DNA of 64,000 nt from Abelmoschus esculentus (lineage: Eukaryota > Streptophyta > Magnoliopsida > Malvales > Malvaceae). A program made the position numbers and the translations under genes. Every line of letters begins with the position of its first letter. The stretch's first letter is position 1. The notes beneath the pieces were generated by a model, which did no database searches, was not told the origin of the DNA, and saw only the letters and a program-made list of their open reading frames with translations. This document shows positions 62,776-64,000 of the stretch, piece after piece. The stretch covers positions 2,472,501 to 2,536,500 of the forward strand of contig JAUCBN010000016.1 in assembly GCA_035048815.1 (NCBI GenBank), given 5' to 3'.

Positions 62776-64000
62776 ATGCCTCCTTCTCCAGCATTGAGAC
62801 ATTCTCCAGGGAGGGAGCTGAGAGGGGAAACCCACAAAAGATGGCGTAGTTTGGAGGGTGTGTTGAATGTACGAGAAAAAGATGACCTTGCTTTGTTCAA
62901 TGAAATGCAGTCCAAAGAAAGGGACAATTTTTTGCTTCAGTCCTCGGATGACATGGAAGATTCATTTTGTAATTTTCTGTTTTGCCTTTTGATTTCATTT
63001 GTATGGGTGTATTTTCCCGTGAATTAAGGAACATAGACAAGTGTGTGCAAACTAACGTTATTGTTTGTTTTCTTGGTTTTGAATTATTGTTTACAGCTAC
63101 AAAACTGAAATATTTTTCAGATTTCAAGCTTGGAGTATCTGTTCCTGTAAGAGGGGAGACTAGTGAGCTCCTTGATGCAGATGAAGAGAAAAATGACTAT
63201 GAATGGTAAGGTCATAATTTCCTCTTTGAGATTCTTGAATGCTTTGTTTTAGATTTGTGATATGATGAACTTTTTTATTTGGAACTAAGCTGAAATAGTA
63301 ATATAATCTGCATGTAAGTTGCCACATTCGTGTTTGGCGTATGTTAGAATTAAGTCATTGCCGATGGCCTAAGCAAGAAATTAGTATTATTTGATCATTT
63401 CTATTTCATTCATTGCATGCTATTGAGCTGTTATACGAACTTGAAGTTTTTTGGTCCTCACAAATTGTCATTCTTTTTGATTCTGAAGGTTATTAACTCC
63501 ACCTGACACCCCCCTTTTTCCATCGTTGGATGATGAGCCACCTCCGGCTAACATTGCTCACAGGGGTAGACCTCGGACTCAACCCATTTCCATATCAAGA
63601 TCATCCACAGTAGGTTATCATATCTCTCATATGGAATGAAAATATGTGTATCAATGAAATAGTTCGTAAACGTATATTATAAGCTTTCTCTTAAAGTGTG
63701 ATCTTATTCATTCTAAATATTCACCATTCGTCCTCTGTGAACAATATGCAGATGGACAAGAGTTACAGAAGCAGTAGGGGCAGTGCAAGTCCAAATCGTT
63801 TAAGTCCATCTCCTCGATCTGGGAGTAGCACACTCCAATCTAGAGGAAGGCCATCTTCAGCACCTCAGTCCAGTCCAATAAGGCAATCTACTCCAACTCG
63901 TAGACCATCTCCTTCCCCTAGTAAAAGTTCTACACCCGCCCAAAGGTCTTCCACACCTACTCCTCAAAGGACAAGCACAGGGGGAAGGGCGACATCTCCC
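62776..64000 (+). CDS. Ser/Pro/Arg-rich basic protein (At2g40070-like), 5' part
   Basis: Partial gene running off the window. Exons 62776-62968, 63097-63205, 63489-63609 and 63752-64000 onward join in frame. It starts MPPSPALRHSPGRELRGETH, then has a conserved block DLALFNEMQSKERDNFLLQS and the signature NDYEWLLTPPDTPLFPSLDD. After that comes long low-complexity sequence of Ser, Pro, Arg and Thr (RPSPSPSKSSTPAQRSS). This matches a plant-specific family annotated as proline-rich or FLO11-like proteins; some members have been reported to bind microtubules, which is from memory and not shown here. Function is otherwise unknown. The ATG fits the family N-terminus. Confidence 0.8.

Noticed and set aside
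1..64000. CRISPR arrays, operons, ribosome binding sites
   Set aside because: The window is plant nuclear DNA; no regularly spaced direct repeats of CRISPR type were seen.

Overview
This is a nuclear window from a flowering plant, very probably a eudicot of the cotton/Malvaceae type. It has intron-rich genes with GT-AG junctions, very AT-rich intergenic DNA, a Ty1-copia retrotransposon, MITEs, and plant-only protein families (type-B response regulator, malectin-like LRR receptor kinase, WVD2/TPX2 protein). The genus is inferred from general sequence character and was not tested.

Layout. 1-2746 (-): malectin-like LRR receptor kinase, cut by the window edge before its kinase domain. 2747-12071: AT-rich intergenic DNA with MITE and other repeat relics. 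12072-15010 (+): type-B response regulator close to ARR11. 15549-19211 (-): WVD2-like/TPX2 microtubule protein, convergent with ARR11. 21217-25976: degenerate Ty1-copia element with two LTRs. 27040-34214 (-): M3 thimet-oligopeptidase-like metallopeptidase, 20 exons. 34618-35017: hAT-like MITE with an 8-bp target duplication. 39634-42074 (+): F-box protein SKIP14. 44116-45436 (-): MAD2. 46378-51122 (-): SWIB/Plus3/GYF protein. 54224-56887 (-): three U5 snRNA genes. 58721-60831 (+): cytosolic GAPDH. 62776-64000 (+): 5' part of a Ser/Pro/Arg-rich protein.

Two gene groups look like conserved neighbourhoods shared with Arabidopsis: LRR kinase / ARR11 / M3 peptidase (At1g67720 / At1g67710 / At1g67690) and SKIP14 / MAD2 (At3g26000 / At3g25980). 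The locus numbers are from memory and need checking.

No wholly new biological system was found. The most notable signals concern splicing. The SWIB/Plus3/GYF gene has a U12-type AT-AC intron that is needed to keep its frame. Three U5 snRNA genes each carry a USE and TATA box at Pol II spacing. There are two GC-AG introns (GAPDH and the WVD2-like gene) and a 16-nt microexon in MAD2. The copia element is also notable: its LTRs are about 97% alike, but its reverse transcriptase core is missing and its reading frames are broken. This suggests it was already non-autonomous when it inserted. Exon coordinates were read by hand from splice consensus and frame continuity; no transcript data were used.
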